From NCBI RefSeq assembly GCF_003710805.1, contig NZ_RHHB01000036.1, positions 1-33,855 of the forward strand: 33,855 nt of DNA. The letters are read 5' to 3'. Numbering within the stretch: position 1 is the stretch's first letter; each line of letters begins with the position of its first letter. Source of the stretch: Agromyces tardus (lineage in GTDB: Bacteria; Actinomycetota; Actinomycetes; Actinomycetales; Microbacteriaceae). The notes beneath the pieces were generated by a model, which worked only from the letters and a program-made list of their open reading frames with translations, made no database searches and was not told the origin of the DNA. Shown here one piece after another: positions 27,804 to 33,855 of this stretch. The translations under genes were made by a program, and so were the position numbers.

Positions 27804-28157
27804 GTGGGCACCCTCTACTACGGCGATTCCGGCACCCCCATCGGAATCGAAGACAACGCGCTCGCGCACCTCAAGGTCGCGATCACCACGAAGCTCCGAC
27901 GCGGGGAGAGCTTCACCGTGTCGTGGCGGCACACCGAGGGTCAGCCTCGCGGCCGCAGCTCGCTGTGGATGCATCCGTCGATCCCGCTCCGGTTCGTCTT
28001 CGACGACCCCGAGCCGGCCGACCTCGACCGCGGCTGGATCGAGGAGCTGATGCGCTCGGCGAACACCGCGGGCGGCGTCACGCTCGACTCCGAGCACCTC
28101 GACACCGGTCCCATCCCCGCGATCGACACCCAGCCGATCGCCGACGACGCCGAGTAG
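27804..28157 (+). CDS. DUF7882-type small protein, copy 1
   Basis: A 117-residue soluble protein beginning VGTLYYGDSGTPIGIEDNAL then AHLKVAITTKLRRGESFTVS. It continues with GRSSLWMHPSIPLRFVF and WIEELMRSANTAGGV, and ends in an acidic tail (IADDAE). A paralogue at 31885-32208 shares AHL[KR][VI]AI..KLRR.ESF, [ST]LW[ML]H.SIPL.FVF and WIE.[ML][ML].SAN. From memory, this family is common in Microbacteriaceae, and its members are often labelled ATP-dependent DNA ligase although no ligase motif (KxDG) is present. No biochemical role is known to me. The GTG 27804 sits exactly six bases after TACGCT, indicating a leaderless message. It lies 65 bases after ligD and converges with topoisomerase IB. Confidence 0.85.
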   Translation: MGTLYYGDSGTPIGIEDNALAHLKVAITTKLRRGESFTVSWRHTEGQPRGRSSLWMHPSIPLRFVFDDPEPADLDRGWIEELMRSANTAGGVTLDSEHLDTGPIPAIDTQPIADDAE

Positions 28158-28176
28158 CGTCGGCCCGCCCCCGGCG

Positions 28177-29148
28177 TCACGCGTCGTCGACGAGCAGCTC
28201 CAGCAGCGCGCGCTCGCGCCCGCCGCGCAGGCTCACGAGCCGCCCGTGCTCGTACGCGGCGACCACTCGGGGGTCCACGTAGCTCGCCTTCGCGATCGCC
28301 GGCGTGTTGCCGAGCACCTCGCTCGCGTGCACGATGGCCTCCCGAACGGATGCCGCGCGCGCCCGGGCGGTGCCGGCCTCGCCGAGCCGTGCGAGGTGGT
28401 CGGCCGCGGCGATGGTGCCGCGGAGGGTGCGGAAGTCCTTGGCGGTGAAGTCGCCGCCCGTGCGCGCGCGGATGTCGTCGTTCACCTCGAACGGGGCGAG
28501 CGGCCGCATCGCGCGTCCCGCCGTCCACGCGTACAGGCGGGACGCGGGCGAGCGCCCCTCCATCGCACCGAGGAATCCCGCGAGGCCGGCATCCGACAGC
28601 TGCAGGTCCTGCGCGATGCCGCCCTTCGCGCGGAACCGGAACCGCACGACGTCGTCGCCGACGAGTCGCGCGTTCCGCACGAGCAGTGTCGTGAGCCCGC
28701 GGCTGCGCGCCCCCGCGAGCGACTCCTCCGACCCGATGCGGATCGCGCCGAGGTCGAGGGTGCGAAAGGCGGCGGCGAGCACCCGCTCCCGCGGCAGCTC
28801 CGGCAGCGCGAGGTCGCGCAGCACGCTCCGCCGCGCGCCCGGCAGCGCCGCCGCGAGCGCCGTCATGCGCAGGAACTTCTCGGCGTCCTGCTTCTCGCGC
28901 CAGACCGGGTGGTAGAGGTACTGGCGGCGCCCGGCGGCGTCCACGCCCACCGCGAGGATGTGCGCGTTCGGCGCCTCGGCGATCCACACGTCGGTCCAGG
29001 CCGGCGGGATCGCGAGGTCCGCGATACGGGCTCGCTCGGCGCGGTCGGCCGGCGTGCCGTCGGGGTGGAGGTAGGCGAAGCCGCGGCCACGGCGCTGCCG
29101 GGTGAGCCCGGGTGACGCGTAGGGTTCGACGCGTCGCAGCCGCGGCAT
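28177..29148 (-). CDS. DNA topoisomerase IB (poxvirus-like)
   Basis: A 323-residue type IB topoisomerase that relaxes supercoils by nicking one strand through a 3'-phosphotyrosine. It starts MPRLRRVEPYASPGLTRQRR and has IPPAWTDVWIAEAPNAHILA and YLYHPVWREKQDAEKF. The catalytic tail carries IRIGSEESL, a Lys in RFRAKGGIAQDL, an Arg in DFTAKDFRTLRGT, and the active Tyr in AIAKASYVDPRVVAAYEHG. Length and motifs match the bacterial family. It lies ten bases after a Rho_N-like gene on the same strand and is probably the last gene of the operon led by the short-chain dehydrogenase. It ends 19 bases from the convergent DUF7882 gene. Confidence 0.95.
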   Translation of the reverse strand: MPRLRRVEPYASPGLTRQRRGRGFAYLHPDGTPADRAERARIADLAIPPAWTDVWIAEAPNAHILAVGVDAAGRRQYLYHPVWREKQDAEKFLRMTALAAALPGARRSVLRDLALPELPRERVLAAAFRTLDLGAIRIGSEESLAGARSRGLTTLLVRNARLVGDDVVRFRFRAKGGIAQDLQLSDAGLAGFLGAMEGRSPASRLYAWTAGRAMRPLAPFEVNDDIRARTGGDFTAKDFRTLRGTIAAADHLARLGEAGTARARAASVREAIVHASEVLGNTPAIAKASYVDPRVVAAYEHGRLVSLRGGRERALLELLVDDA

Positions 29149-29158
29149 CCGCCCGCCC

Positions 29159-29431
29159 TCAGTGGTTGCGCAGGGCGTCGATGAGCTCGCCCTTGCGCTT
29201 GCGGCTGTACCCGGTCAGGCCGAGCTCCTTGGCGCGCTTGCGCAGCCGGTCGACGGTCCAGTCCTCGTAGTCGCCGGACTTCCCGCCCGTGCGACCCACG
29301 GCACTGCGGCCGCGTGCGGCGGCGGCGTTCGAGACGCGGGCCGCCTTCTCCTTCGAGGCGCCCTCGTCGCGGAGCTTCTCGTAGAGCTCCGGGTCCTTCA
29401 ATGAGGACTGTCGTGAACGTGTTCCGGGCAT
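29159..29431 (-). CDS. Small Rho_N/SAP-like protein (DUF7218 type)
   Basis: A 90-residue basic protein. The N-terminal part SLKDPELYEKLRDEGASKEK and AARVSNAAAARG is characteristic of a small actinobacterial family. The C-terminal part YEDWTVDRLRKRAKELGLTG followed by YSRKRKGELIDALRNH is a clear Rho termination factor N-terminal / SAP-like helix-extended-loop-helix, a nucleic-acid-binding fold. A role with DNA or RNA during stress is likely but unproved. It lies between the dehydrogenase and topoisomerase IB on the same strand. The start ATG 29431 has GAGAGGAAGGAGCAC upstream. Confidence 0.88.
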   Translation of the reverse strand: MPGTRSRQSSLKDPELYEKLRDEGASKEKAARVSNAAAARGRSAVGRTGGKSGDYEDWTVDRLRKRAKELGLTGYSRKRKGELIDALRNH

Positions 29432-29483
29432 CGTGTGCTCCTTCCTCTCCTCTTGTTCGCGCGCCCGACCCGGCGGAAGCCGG

Positions 29484-30365
29484 TCAGAGTCCCTTCCCGC
29501 CGGTGACGGGGAGGATCGCCCCCGAGACGTACGACGCGTCGTCCGACGCGAGGTACACGTACGCCCCGGCGAGCTCCTCGGGCTGGCCGGCGCGACCGAG
29601 CGGCGTGTCGTGCCCGAAGTCGGGCAGGTGGTCGGGCCATCCGGTCGCCGGAATGAGGGGCGTCCAGATCGGCCCGGGCGCCACCGCGTTCACCCGGATG
29701 CCGCGTGGCCCGAGTTCCTGCGCGAGCGCCTTGGTGAAGGCGACGAGCGCCGCCTTCGTCATCGCGTAGTCGACGAGCGAGCTCGACGGGTCGAACCCCT
29801 GGATCGAGGTCGTCGTGATGATCGACGACCCGGCCTGCAGGTGCGGCACCGCGGCCCGCGCGAGGAACACCGCCGAGTAGAGGTTCGTGCGCATGACGCG
29901 GTCGAAGTCGTCGGTGGGGATCTGGTCGATGCCCCCGCGGTTGCGCTGGTGCGCGGCATTCAGGACCAGCAGGTCGATGCCGCCGAGGTCGGCCACCGTG
30001 CGGGCGATGAGCTCGTCGCAGTAGCGCTCCTCGCGCAGGTCCCCGGGCAGGAGCACGGCGGTGCGGCCCGCGTCGTCGACCCAGCGCGCGGTCTCCTCGG
30101 CGTCCTCCTGCTCGGCCGGCAGGTACGAGATCGCGACATCCGCGCCCTCCCGGGCGAACGCGATGGCCACGGCTCGGCCGATCCCGGAATCGCCCCCCGT
30201 GATGAGGGCACGGCGGCCGACGAGCCGGCCCGAGCCGCGGTAGCTCTGCTCGCCGTGGTCGGGCTGCGGTCGCATGCGATCCGTGAGCCCCGGTTGCTGC
30301 TGCTCCTGTTTGGGGAACGGATCCGTCGTGTGCTTGGTGGTCGGATCGATCAGGTGGTCGAGCAT
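29484..30365 (-). CDS. Short-chain dehydrogenase/reductase, YhxC/YdaD-like general stress type
   Basis: A 293-residue SDR. The N-terminal extension (about 45 residues, TKHTTDPFPKQEQQQPGLTD, then MRPQPDHGEQSYRGSGRL) is typical of the Bacillus general-stress SDR group. The Rossmann loop is ALITGGDSGIGRAVAIAFAR, followed by LVLNAAH and the catalytic set Ser in ITTTSIQGF, Tyr and Lys in DYAMTKAALVAFTKALA. The C-terminus ends YVSGAILPVTGGKGL. It uses NAD(P) in the cytoplasm; its substrate is unknown. Start ATG 30365 has GAGGAGGG eight bases upstream; longer in-frame starts give an unrelated Arg-rich leader. It heads the operon with the Rho_N-like gene (52-base gap) and topoisomerase IB. Confidence 0.92.
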   Translation of the reverse strand: MLDHLIDPTTKHTTDPFPKQEQQQPGLTDRMRPQPDHGEQSYRGSGRLVGRRALITGGDSGIGRAVAIAFAREGADVAISYLPAEQEDAEETARWVDDAGRTAVLLPGDLREERYCDELIARTVADLGGIDLLVLNAAHQRNRGGIDQIPTDDFDRVMRTNLYSAVFLARAAVPHLQAGSSIITTTSIQGFDPSSSLVDYAMTKAALVAFTKALAQELGPRGIRVNAVAPGPIWTPLIPATGWPDHLPDFGHDTPLGRAGQPEELAGAYVYLASDDASYVSGAILPVTGGKGL

Positions 30366-30417
30366 GTCGGCCCTCCTCGGGTTCGAGCTCGTGTTCGGGT
30401 CATCCGTACGCCGGGTC

Positions 30418-30423
30418 ACGCTA
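30418..30423 (-). promoter_or_regulatory. -10 box of the dehydrogenase operon
   Basis: TAGCGT on the minus strand within CTCGCGTAGCGTGA, identical over 14 bases to the ABC exporter promoter near 1026. It lies about 52 bases before the ATG. Confidence 0.4.
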
Positions 30424-30571
30424 CGCGAGGCCGCACGCCGCGAGCCAGCCATTGACAACGGGCGGTCGGACGCCCCGGAAGGCTCCCATCGGGCGGGAGC
30501 GCGGCCCCGCCCGCGAGTACCACGCCCCTCGAGTGGGGGTCAACCCCTCGCCGCTGCGAGGGCCGCCGCCG

Positions 30572-30577
30572 TAACGT
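30572..30577 (+). promoter_or_regulatory. -10 box of the 54-residue membrane gene
   Basis: TAACGT, 91 bases before the ATG at 30669. The GTCAACCCC upstream is too far for a standard -35; an alternative sigma factor is possible. Confidence 0.3.
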
Positions 30578-30668
30578 CAGCGGCACGAGTCGTCCCTTGC
30601 GCCTCGGAGGCTCCGCTCATCAGCGGGAGCCGTCGACCGTCCACGAGACGGAACCTGAAGGAGAGATC

Positions 30669-30833
30669 ATGAACATCCTCATCGCCATCATCGCAATCGT
30701 CGCAGTCGTGCTGCTCATCACCGGTGGTGTGGTGCAGTCGCTGAACTTCCTGCTGTGGGTGGGCCTCGCCCTGGCGATCATCGCGGTGGTCGTCTTCCTC
30801 GTGCGCTACCTCACCGGCAACCGCACGGTCTAG
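30669..30833 (+). CDS. Small hydrophobic membrane protein (54 residues)
   Basis: A 54-residue peptide with two transmembrane helices (ILIAIIAIVAVVLLITGGVV and FLLWVGLALAIIAVVVFLV) and a short basic tail (RYLTGNRTV). It resembles the hydrophobic, Lmo0937-like stress-induced membrane peptides of Gram-positive bacteria; the assignment rests on composition and context because the sequence has no specific motif. AAGGAGAG stands five bases before the ATG, one of the best ribosome sites in the window, implying high expression. A perfect 15-bp terminator follows the stop by 22 bases, so it is a single-gene unit. Confidence 0.85.
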   Translation: MNILIAIIAIVAVVLLITGGVVQSLNFLLWVGLALAIIAVVVFLVRYLTGNRTV

Positions 30834-30855
30834 TCCGCGCGCACCACGCAGCAAC

Positions 30856-30887
30856 ACGAACGGGCGACCCTCGGGTCGCCCGTTCGT
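30856..30887 (+). terminator. Perfect 15-bp hairpin terminator
   Basis: ACGAACGGGCGACCC (30856-30870) pairs perfectly with GGGTCGCCCGTTCGT (30873-30887). It directly follows the 54-residue membrane gene. CGTCTG follows and there is no T-run, as usual for actinobacterial terminators. Confidence 0.85.
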
Positions 30888-30923
30888 CGTCTGCGGGGTG
30901 CGGCGTGCGGCTCGCATGTACGA

Positions 30924-30962
30924 GGCGGATGCCGCGGCGCGGGGGGCGCCGCGGCATCCGCC
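30924..30962 (-). terminator. Perfect 17-bp hairpin terminator
   Basis: GGCGGATGCCGCGGCGC (30924-30940) pairs perfectly with the arm at 30946-30962 around a GGGGG loop. It lies just past the stop of the convergent SRPBCC gene and contains the GGATGC hexamer in the stem. Confidence 0.8.
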
Positions 30963-30994
30963 GGCTCGTGGGCACGCTGAGGTGCCGTGGCGCG

Positions 30995-31486
30995 TCACAT
31001 GCGCAGGTCGGGGTCGGTGCCCTCGACGCCGCCGTGCACCTCGCCGCGCCAGGCGCCGTCGGGAGTCTCGCGCTTCTCGACGTACTCCTTGAAGCGGTGC
31101 AGGTCGCGCTTCACCTGCATGTCGTCGACCTGCAGCGCCGCCCCGGCCTTCTCGACGAAGCCCTCGGGCTGCCACTCGATGGTCAGGTCGATCCGCGTGC
31201 GGTCGCCGTCGACGGGCCGGAAGTCGACTCGCCCGCGATGCGGGGTCTCGGCCGTCGTGCTGCGCCAGGCGACGTGGTCGTCGGGCACCTGGTCGGAGAT
31301 GTCGGCGTCGAACTCGCGCTCCACGCCGCCGACCTTCACGACCCAGTGCGTCGTGGTGTCGTTGAACTGTCGTACCGACTCGACCCCGCCGAGGAAGTGC
31401 GGGAAGGACTCGAACTGCGTCCAGTGGTCGTAGGCCACGCGGACGGGAACGTCCACCTCGATGTCAGCCGTCACGGTCGTGCTCAT
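30995..31486 (-). CDS. SRPBCC/START-like domain protein (polyketide cyclase type)
   Basis: A 163-residue protein with the SRPBCC helix-grip fold. Signatures are VTADIEVDVPVRVAYDHWTQ, FESFPHFLGGVESVRQF, then a beta-rich section with WVVKVGGVEREFDADI, DDHVAWRSTT, RVDFRPVDGDRTRIDL and a C-terminal helix DDMQVKRDLHRFKEYVEKRE. Such proteins bind hydrophobic small molecules or coenzyme Q; the ligand here is unknown. Start ATG 31486 has GGAGGA eight bases upstream. It is divergent from a 67-residue gene and ends at a perfect hairpin. In actinobacteria this cyclase/dehydrase group often appears among stress genes, which fits the neighbourhood. Confidence 0.9.
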   Translation of the reverse strand: MSTTVTADIEVDVPVRVAYDHWTQFESFPHFLGGVESVRQFNDTTTHWVVKVGGVEREFDADISDQVPDDHVAWRSTTAETPHRGRVDFRPVDGDRTRIDLTIEWQPEGFVEKAGAALQVDDMQVKRDLHRFKEYVEKRETPDGAWRGEVHGGVEGTDPDLRM

Positions 31487-31565
31487 GCTGTTCCTCCGAT
31501 CGTGGGGCACGTCGTGTGCGCCCCGCGGGCCACGTTAGGCAGGGGCCCGATGCGATACGAGGGGG

Positions 31566-31594
31566 TTGCGACCAGCGGATGCCGCTGCTACTAC
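31566..31594 (+). promoter_or_regulatory. Promoter of the 67-residue gene
   Basis: TTGCGA (31566-31571), a 17-base spacer, TACTAC (31589-31594): the best two-box housekeeping-type promoter in the window. It lies 37 bases before the ATG, with AAGGGGGA as ribosome site. Confidence 0.55.
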
Positions 31595-31631
31595 GGGGGA
31601 GGGGGAATCCCCGCGCTGAAGGGGGAACCAC

Positions 31632-31835
31632 ATGGCCGACATCCAGGTCGGAGCGGAGCGCTGGTGGCCGCAGCTCTCGATCGAGGGCAAGCACTCCCTG
31701 CTGCGCGAGCTCGAGGGACCGCTCGACGAGCGCGTGCGCGAGGAGATCGCGGAACTCACCGGTGGCGCGGCGCCGGAGCGGCTGAGCGCCGCCGACGTGC
31801 GCTACATCGAGACGCAGATCGAAGCCGTGGACTGA
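31632..31835 (+). CDS. 67-residue helical protein, function unknown
   Basis: A small acidic soluble protein: MADIQVGAERWWPQLSIEGK, a helix KHSLLRELEGPLDERVREEI, then APERLSAADVRYIETQIEAVD. It is predicted helix-turn-helix in the loose sense (about three helices), with a conserved-looking WW near the N-terminus. I do not recognise a family. The ATG has AAGGGGGA eight bases upstream. It is divergent from the SRPBCC gene and convergent with the second DUF7882 gene. It could be a small partner protein of either; there is no direct evidence. Confidence 0.75.
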   Translation: MADIQVGAERWWPQLSIEGKHSLLRELEGPLDERVREEIAELTGGAAPERLSAADVRYIETQIEAVD

Positions 31836-31860
31836 CGCGCTCGCGCCGGGGTGGCGCGTC
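31834..31860. terminator. Candidate terminator between convergent small genes
   Basis: GACGCGC (31834-31840) with GCGCGTC (31854-31860), or CGCGCC with GGCGCG inside it, can form a short hairpin in the 49-base gap after the 67-residue gene. Confidence 0.3.
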
Positions 31861-31884
31861 GTCGTCGGTCACGGGGGTCGAGCG

Positions 31885-32208
31885 TCACTCCGCGTCGAAC
31901 GGCTCGTCCTCGTCGGGCTCCGGCACGTGCTGCAGGCCGGCCGTGCTGTTCGCGGAGAGGAGCATCTGCTCGATCCAGAGGCGGTTGAGCTTCGGATGCC
32001 GGTTGCCGCTGAAGACGAACTGCAGCGGAATCGACTCGTGCAGCCACAGCGTGGTGCGTCCGCTGCCGTTCTCGACGCCGTGCTCCCACGTCATCGCGAA
32101 GCTCTCCGAGCGACGCAGTTTGTTGATGATCGCGATGCGCAGGTGGGCGAGGGTGCGGTCGTCGATCTCGAGCTCGCGGTTCGAGGAGTTGTAGATCAGC
32201 TTGCCCAT
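31885..32208 (-). CDS. DUF7882-type small protein, copy 2
   Basis: A 107-residue paralogue of the protein at 27804-28157. It begins MGKLIYNSSNRELEIDDRTL, then AHLRIAIINKLRRSESFAMT, GRTTLWLHESIPLQFVF and WIEQMLLSANSTAGLQHVPE, and ends acidic (EDEPFDAE). The family-shared Trp, Arg and His positions (LWxHxSIP) are conserved in both copies. There is no nucleotide-binding or ligase motif. The ATG at 32208 stands exactly six bases after TAGAGT, as in the first copy, so both paralogues use leaderless transcripts. The two bracket a 4.4-kb block containing topoisomerase IB, a Rho_N-like protein and stress genes. Function unknown. Confidence 0.85.
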   Translation of the reverse strand: MGKLIYNSSNRELEIDDRTLAHLRIAIINKLRRSESFAMTWEHGVENGSGRTTLWLHESIPLQFVFSGNRHPKLNRLWIEQMLLSANSTAGLQHVPEPDEDEPFDAE

Positions 32209-32214
32209 GCCCGA

Positions 32215-32220
32215 ACTCTA
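32215..32220 (-). promoter_or_regulatory. -10 box of a leaderless promoter (second DUF7882 gene)
   Basis: TAGAGT on the minus strand, six bases, then ATG at 32208. Confidence 0.6.
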
Positions 32221-32253
32221 GTGCCGTGGTGGGCTCGTCGGGTAACTGGAGAA

Positions 32254-32269
32254 CCGCGGAATTCTGCGG
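32254..32269. promoter_or_regulatory. Near-palindrome, possible operator of the sugar importer
   Basis: CCGCGGAATTCTGCGG is symmetric in 7 of 8 base pairs and is AT-rich at its centre, unusual here. It lies in the 181-base gap upstream of the sugar-binding protein, a fitting place for a LacI- or GntR-type regulator site. Confidence 0.3.
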
Positions 32270-32334
32270 CGAATCCGACTTCTCCCGGGGCAGCGCTTCT
32301 GTCAAGCCCCTTCTGAGGGGGACAACCGTGACCG

Positions 32335-32340
32335 TAGCGT
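32335..32340 (+). promoter_or_regulatory. -10 box of the sugar importer operon
   Basis: TAGCGT, 49 bases before the ATG at 32390. A small hairpin CCCCT-TCTG-AGGGG (32307-32320) sits just upstream, where a -35 box would be. Confidence 0.35.
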
Positions 32341-32389
32341 GTGCCGGGCCGTCGCCAGAGTGCCGGCGACCAACGAGAGAGGTGACGAC

Positions 32390-33763
32390 ATGCGGAGACG
32401 CCATGCGATGGCAGCCACGTCGGCGGTTGCGGCCCTGATGCTGAGCGGATGTGCCGTGGGGACCGGGGGGCAGGGCGACTCGAACGCGAGCTACGACTCG
32501 GGTGCCGACCTGACTGGCAACCTCACGGTGATGGGGTTCTCGGGAGTCGACGAGGTCGCGACCGCGCGGATGGACCTGGCGAAGTCCGAGCTCGGCGACG
32601 TGAAGGTGAAGCTCATCGAGGGCGACCTCGACATCCAGCAGTTCCTCTCGTCGGTCGCGTCGGGCAAGCCGCCGACGCTGCTGTACGCCGACCGCGACCA
32701 GATCGGCTCGCTGGCGGCCCGCGGCGCGATCGTGCCGCTCGGTGACTGCATCGACGGCGAGGGCATCACGACCGGTGACTTCGTGCAGTCGGCGATCGAC
32801 CAGGTGACGATCGGCGGCGAGGTGTACGGCATTCCCGAGTTCAACACCGTGCAGCTGACGATGGCCAATGCGGACCTGCTCAAGGCTGCGGGGCTCACGC
32901 TCGACGACGTCAACGGCTCCGACCGTGAGGCAATGACCGCCGCGGCCACGAAGCTCGTACAGCGCGAGGGCGACAACGTCTCGGTCATCGGGGTCGACAC
33001 CAAGCTCCCCGAGTTCCTGCCGTTGTGGGTCGAGGCTGCCGGCGGGTCGCTGCTCTCCGACGACGGGAAGACCGCCCAGCTCGATTCCGAGGAGGCCGTC
33101 TCGTCGCTCGAGTGGGCGGCCGACGTCTACGAGCAGCAGGGCGGCTTCAGTGCGATCAAGGCGACCCGCGACTCGGCCGACTTCTTCGGCGAGGGCAACC
33201 AGTTCGCCACGGGCTCGCTCGGCGCCATGCCGATGGAGCAGTGGTACCTCAACGTGCTGAGCGATGTCTCGCCCGACGCCCCGATGGCGTTCGACACCGT
33301 GCGCACGACCGAGGGCGAGCCGATCGCGTTCGCCTCCGGCTCGGCCTGGGCGATCCCGTCGGGCAGCGACAACCCCGAGGCCGCGTGCCGCTGGGCCCGC
33401 GTGATGACCTCCGTCGATGCCTGGCGCGCCGCCGCCGACGCCCGCGTGGCGCTGCGCGAGCAGGACGGGAAGCCGTTCACCGGCATCCTCACCGGCAACA
33501 CCGTCGCCGATGCGGAGATCAAGGACATGGTGACCGAGGGCGGCGAGCCCTGGGATTCCGGTGTCGCGGCCATGTACGAGGCGAACGACCACACGGTCGC
33601 GCTTCCCGCGAACCCCGCTGATGCCGAGTTCGAGGACGCGATGCAGGAGGCGGTCAACAAGGTGCTGAACGGCCAGGCGACGCCGAAGGACGCGCTCGCC
33701 GAAGCGCAGAAGACCGCGCAGGCCGCCCTCGACGACGCGTGGGCCGAACTCGAGAAGCAGTGA
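32390..33763 (+). CDS. ABC sugar transporter substrate-binding lipoprotein
   Basis: A 457-residue extracellular solute-binding protein of the family 1 (MalE-like) type. The signal peptide MRRRHAMAATSAVAALMLSG ends in lipobox LSGC, anchoring it to the membrane. Mature-domain signs include LTVMGFSGVDEVATARMDLA, SSVASGKPPTLLYADRDQIG, GEVYGIPEFNTVQLTMANAD, a hinge region AFASGSAWAIPSGSDNPEAA and a C-terminal helix with VNKVLNGQATPKDALAEAQK. The family binds oligosaccharides or other sugars; the ligand is unknown. Start ATG 32390 has GAGAGG eight bases upstream. It is followed immediately by a permease start (TGATG overlap), the usual order of such importer operons. Confidence 0.93.
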   Translation: MRRRHAMAATSAVAALMLSGCAVGTGGQGDSNASYDSGADLTGNLTVMGFSGVDEVATARMDLAKSELGDVKVKLIEGDLDIQQFLSSVASGKPPTLLYADRDQIGSLAARGAIVPLGDCIDGEGITTGDFVQSAIDQVTIGGEVYGIPEFNTVQLTMANADLLKAAGLTLDDVNGSDREAMTAAATKLVQREGDNVSVIGVDTKLPEFLPLWVEAAGGSLLSDDGKTAQLDSEEAVSSLEWAADVYEQQGGFSAIKATRDSADFFGEGNQFATGSLGAMPMEQWYLNVLSDVSPDAPMAFDTVRTTEGEPIAFASGSAWAIPSGSDNPEAACRWARVMTSVDAWRAAADARVALREQDGKPFTGILTGNTVADAEIKDMVTEGGEPWDSGVAAMYEANDHTVALPANPADAEFEDAMQEAVNKVLNGQATPKDALAEAQKTAQAALDDAWAELEKQ

Positions 33764-33855
33764 TGTCCACCACGACGCGTCCATCCGGCGCCGCCCCGGC
33801 ACGCGGTCCGGGCAGGGGCGGCGCCGGCGGGCCGCTCGGCACGCCGCCGGCCCCG
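33763..33855 (+). CDS. N-terminus of an ABC sugar permease (partial, runs off the right edge)
   Basis: ATG 33763 overlaps the stop of the binding protein gene (TGATG). The 31 visible codons give MSTTTRPSGAAPARGPGRGG and continue Gly/Pro-rich, a disordered cytoplasmic leader as in many actinobacterial MalF-type permeases. No membrane helix is reached before the edge. The permease identity is inferred from operon order. Confidence 0.6.
   Translation, partial: MSTTTRPSGAAPARGPGRGGAGGPLGTPPAP

Larger units (their letters stand above)
30366..30668. other. 303-base divergent intergenic region
   Basis: This gap lies between the short-chain dehydrogenase (minus) and the 54-residue membrane gene (plus). 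It holds TAGCGT (30418-30423, minus) as a -10 for the former, TAACGT (30572-30577, plus) as a -10 for the latter, an isolated TTGACA at 30452, and the small palindrome GGGGTCAACCCC near 30535-30546. I see no gene or RNA structure. Confidence 0.5.

Noticed and set aside
31802..33802. Minus-strand open frame of 666 codons over the sugar-binding protein
   Set aside because: Translation lacks any motif and overlaps three supported genes.

Overview
The window is dense, very GC-rich DNA (roughly 70% G+C by eye) from a high-GC Gram-positive bacterium. The best guess is the actinobacterial family Microbacteriaceae (Agromyces/Microbacterium-like). Support comes from two copies of a small DUF7882-type protein that I associate with that family, a DosR/DosS-like two-component pair, lipobox proteins, many TANNNT promoters placed six bases from a start codon, and the very frequent hexamer GGATGC/GCATCC. 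All of this is chromosomal housekeeping and stress gene content. I see no phage, integrase, insertion sequence, CRISPR array or rRNA.

Layout. 1-1.6 kb: an ABC exporter (ATPase interrupted by a one-base frameshift, permease running off the left edge) and a four-helix membrane protein. 1.5-4.9 kb: a universal stress protein divergent from a GAF-GAF histidine kinase and its NarL/DosR-type regulator. 5-8.3 kb: a lipid/diacylglycerol kinase, serS and a Cof-type HAD phosphatase. 8.4-11.6 kb: two closely related LytR-CpsA-Psr (LCP) wall-polymer ligases, each followed by a serine tRNA (UGA, then GCU). 11.7-12.9 kb: two paralogous small lipoproteins. 13-19.5 kb: a tightly overlapping glgX-treY-treZ operon that turns glycogen-type glucans into trehalose. 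19.6-20.1 kb: a ClbS/DfsB-family protein. 20.2-27.7 kb: Ku, a DUF4383 membrane protein, an atypical glucose-6-phosphate dehydrogenase, a GH15 glucoamylase/trehalase and a three-domain LigD. 27.8-32.2 kb: a DUF7882 protein, topoisomerase IB, a Rho_N/SAP-like small protein, a stress-type short-chain dehydrogenase, a 54-residue membrane peptide, an SRPBCC protein, a 67-residue protein and a second DUF7882 protein. 32.4 kb to the right edge: a sugar ABC importer (binding protein, then the start of a permease).

The middle and right parts read as a stress-survival region. Trehalose synthesis (GlgX/TreY/TreZ), glucoside turnover and NADPH supply (GH15, Zwf), two-component non-homologous end joining (Ku + LigD), topoisomerase IB, and small proteins of the kind induced in stationary phase sit together. 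The DosRS-like pair beside a universal stress protein fits the same theme.

The most unusual signal is a 35-bp imperfect-palindrome element with a fixed 12-13-10 layout. It occurs twice, in opposite orientations, inside the LigD interdomain linker and once in the N-terminal extension of the HAD phosphatase. It is read in a different register in each case, as if an intergenic palindromic repeat had been taken into coding sequence.
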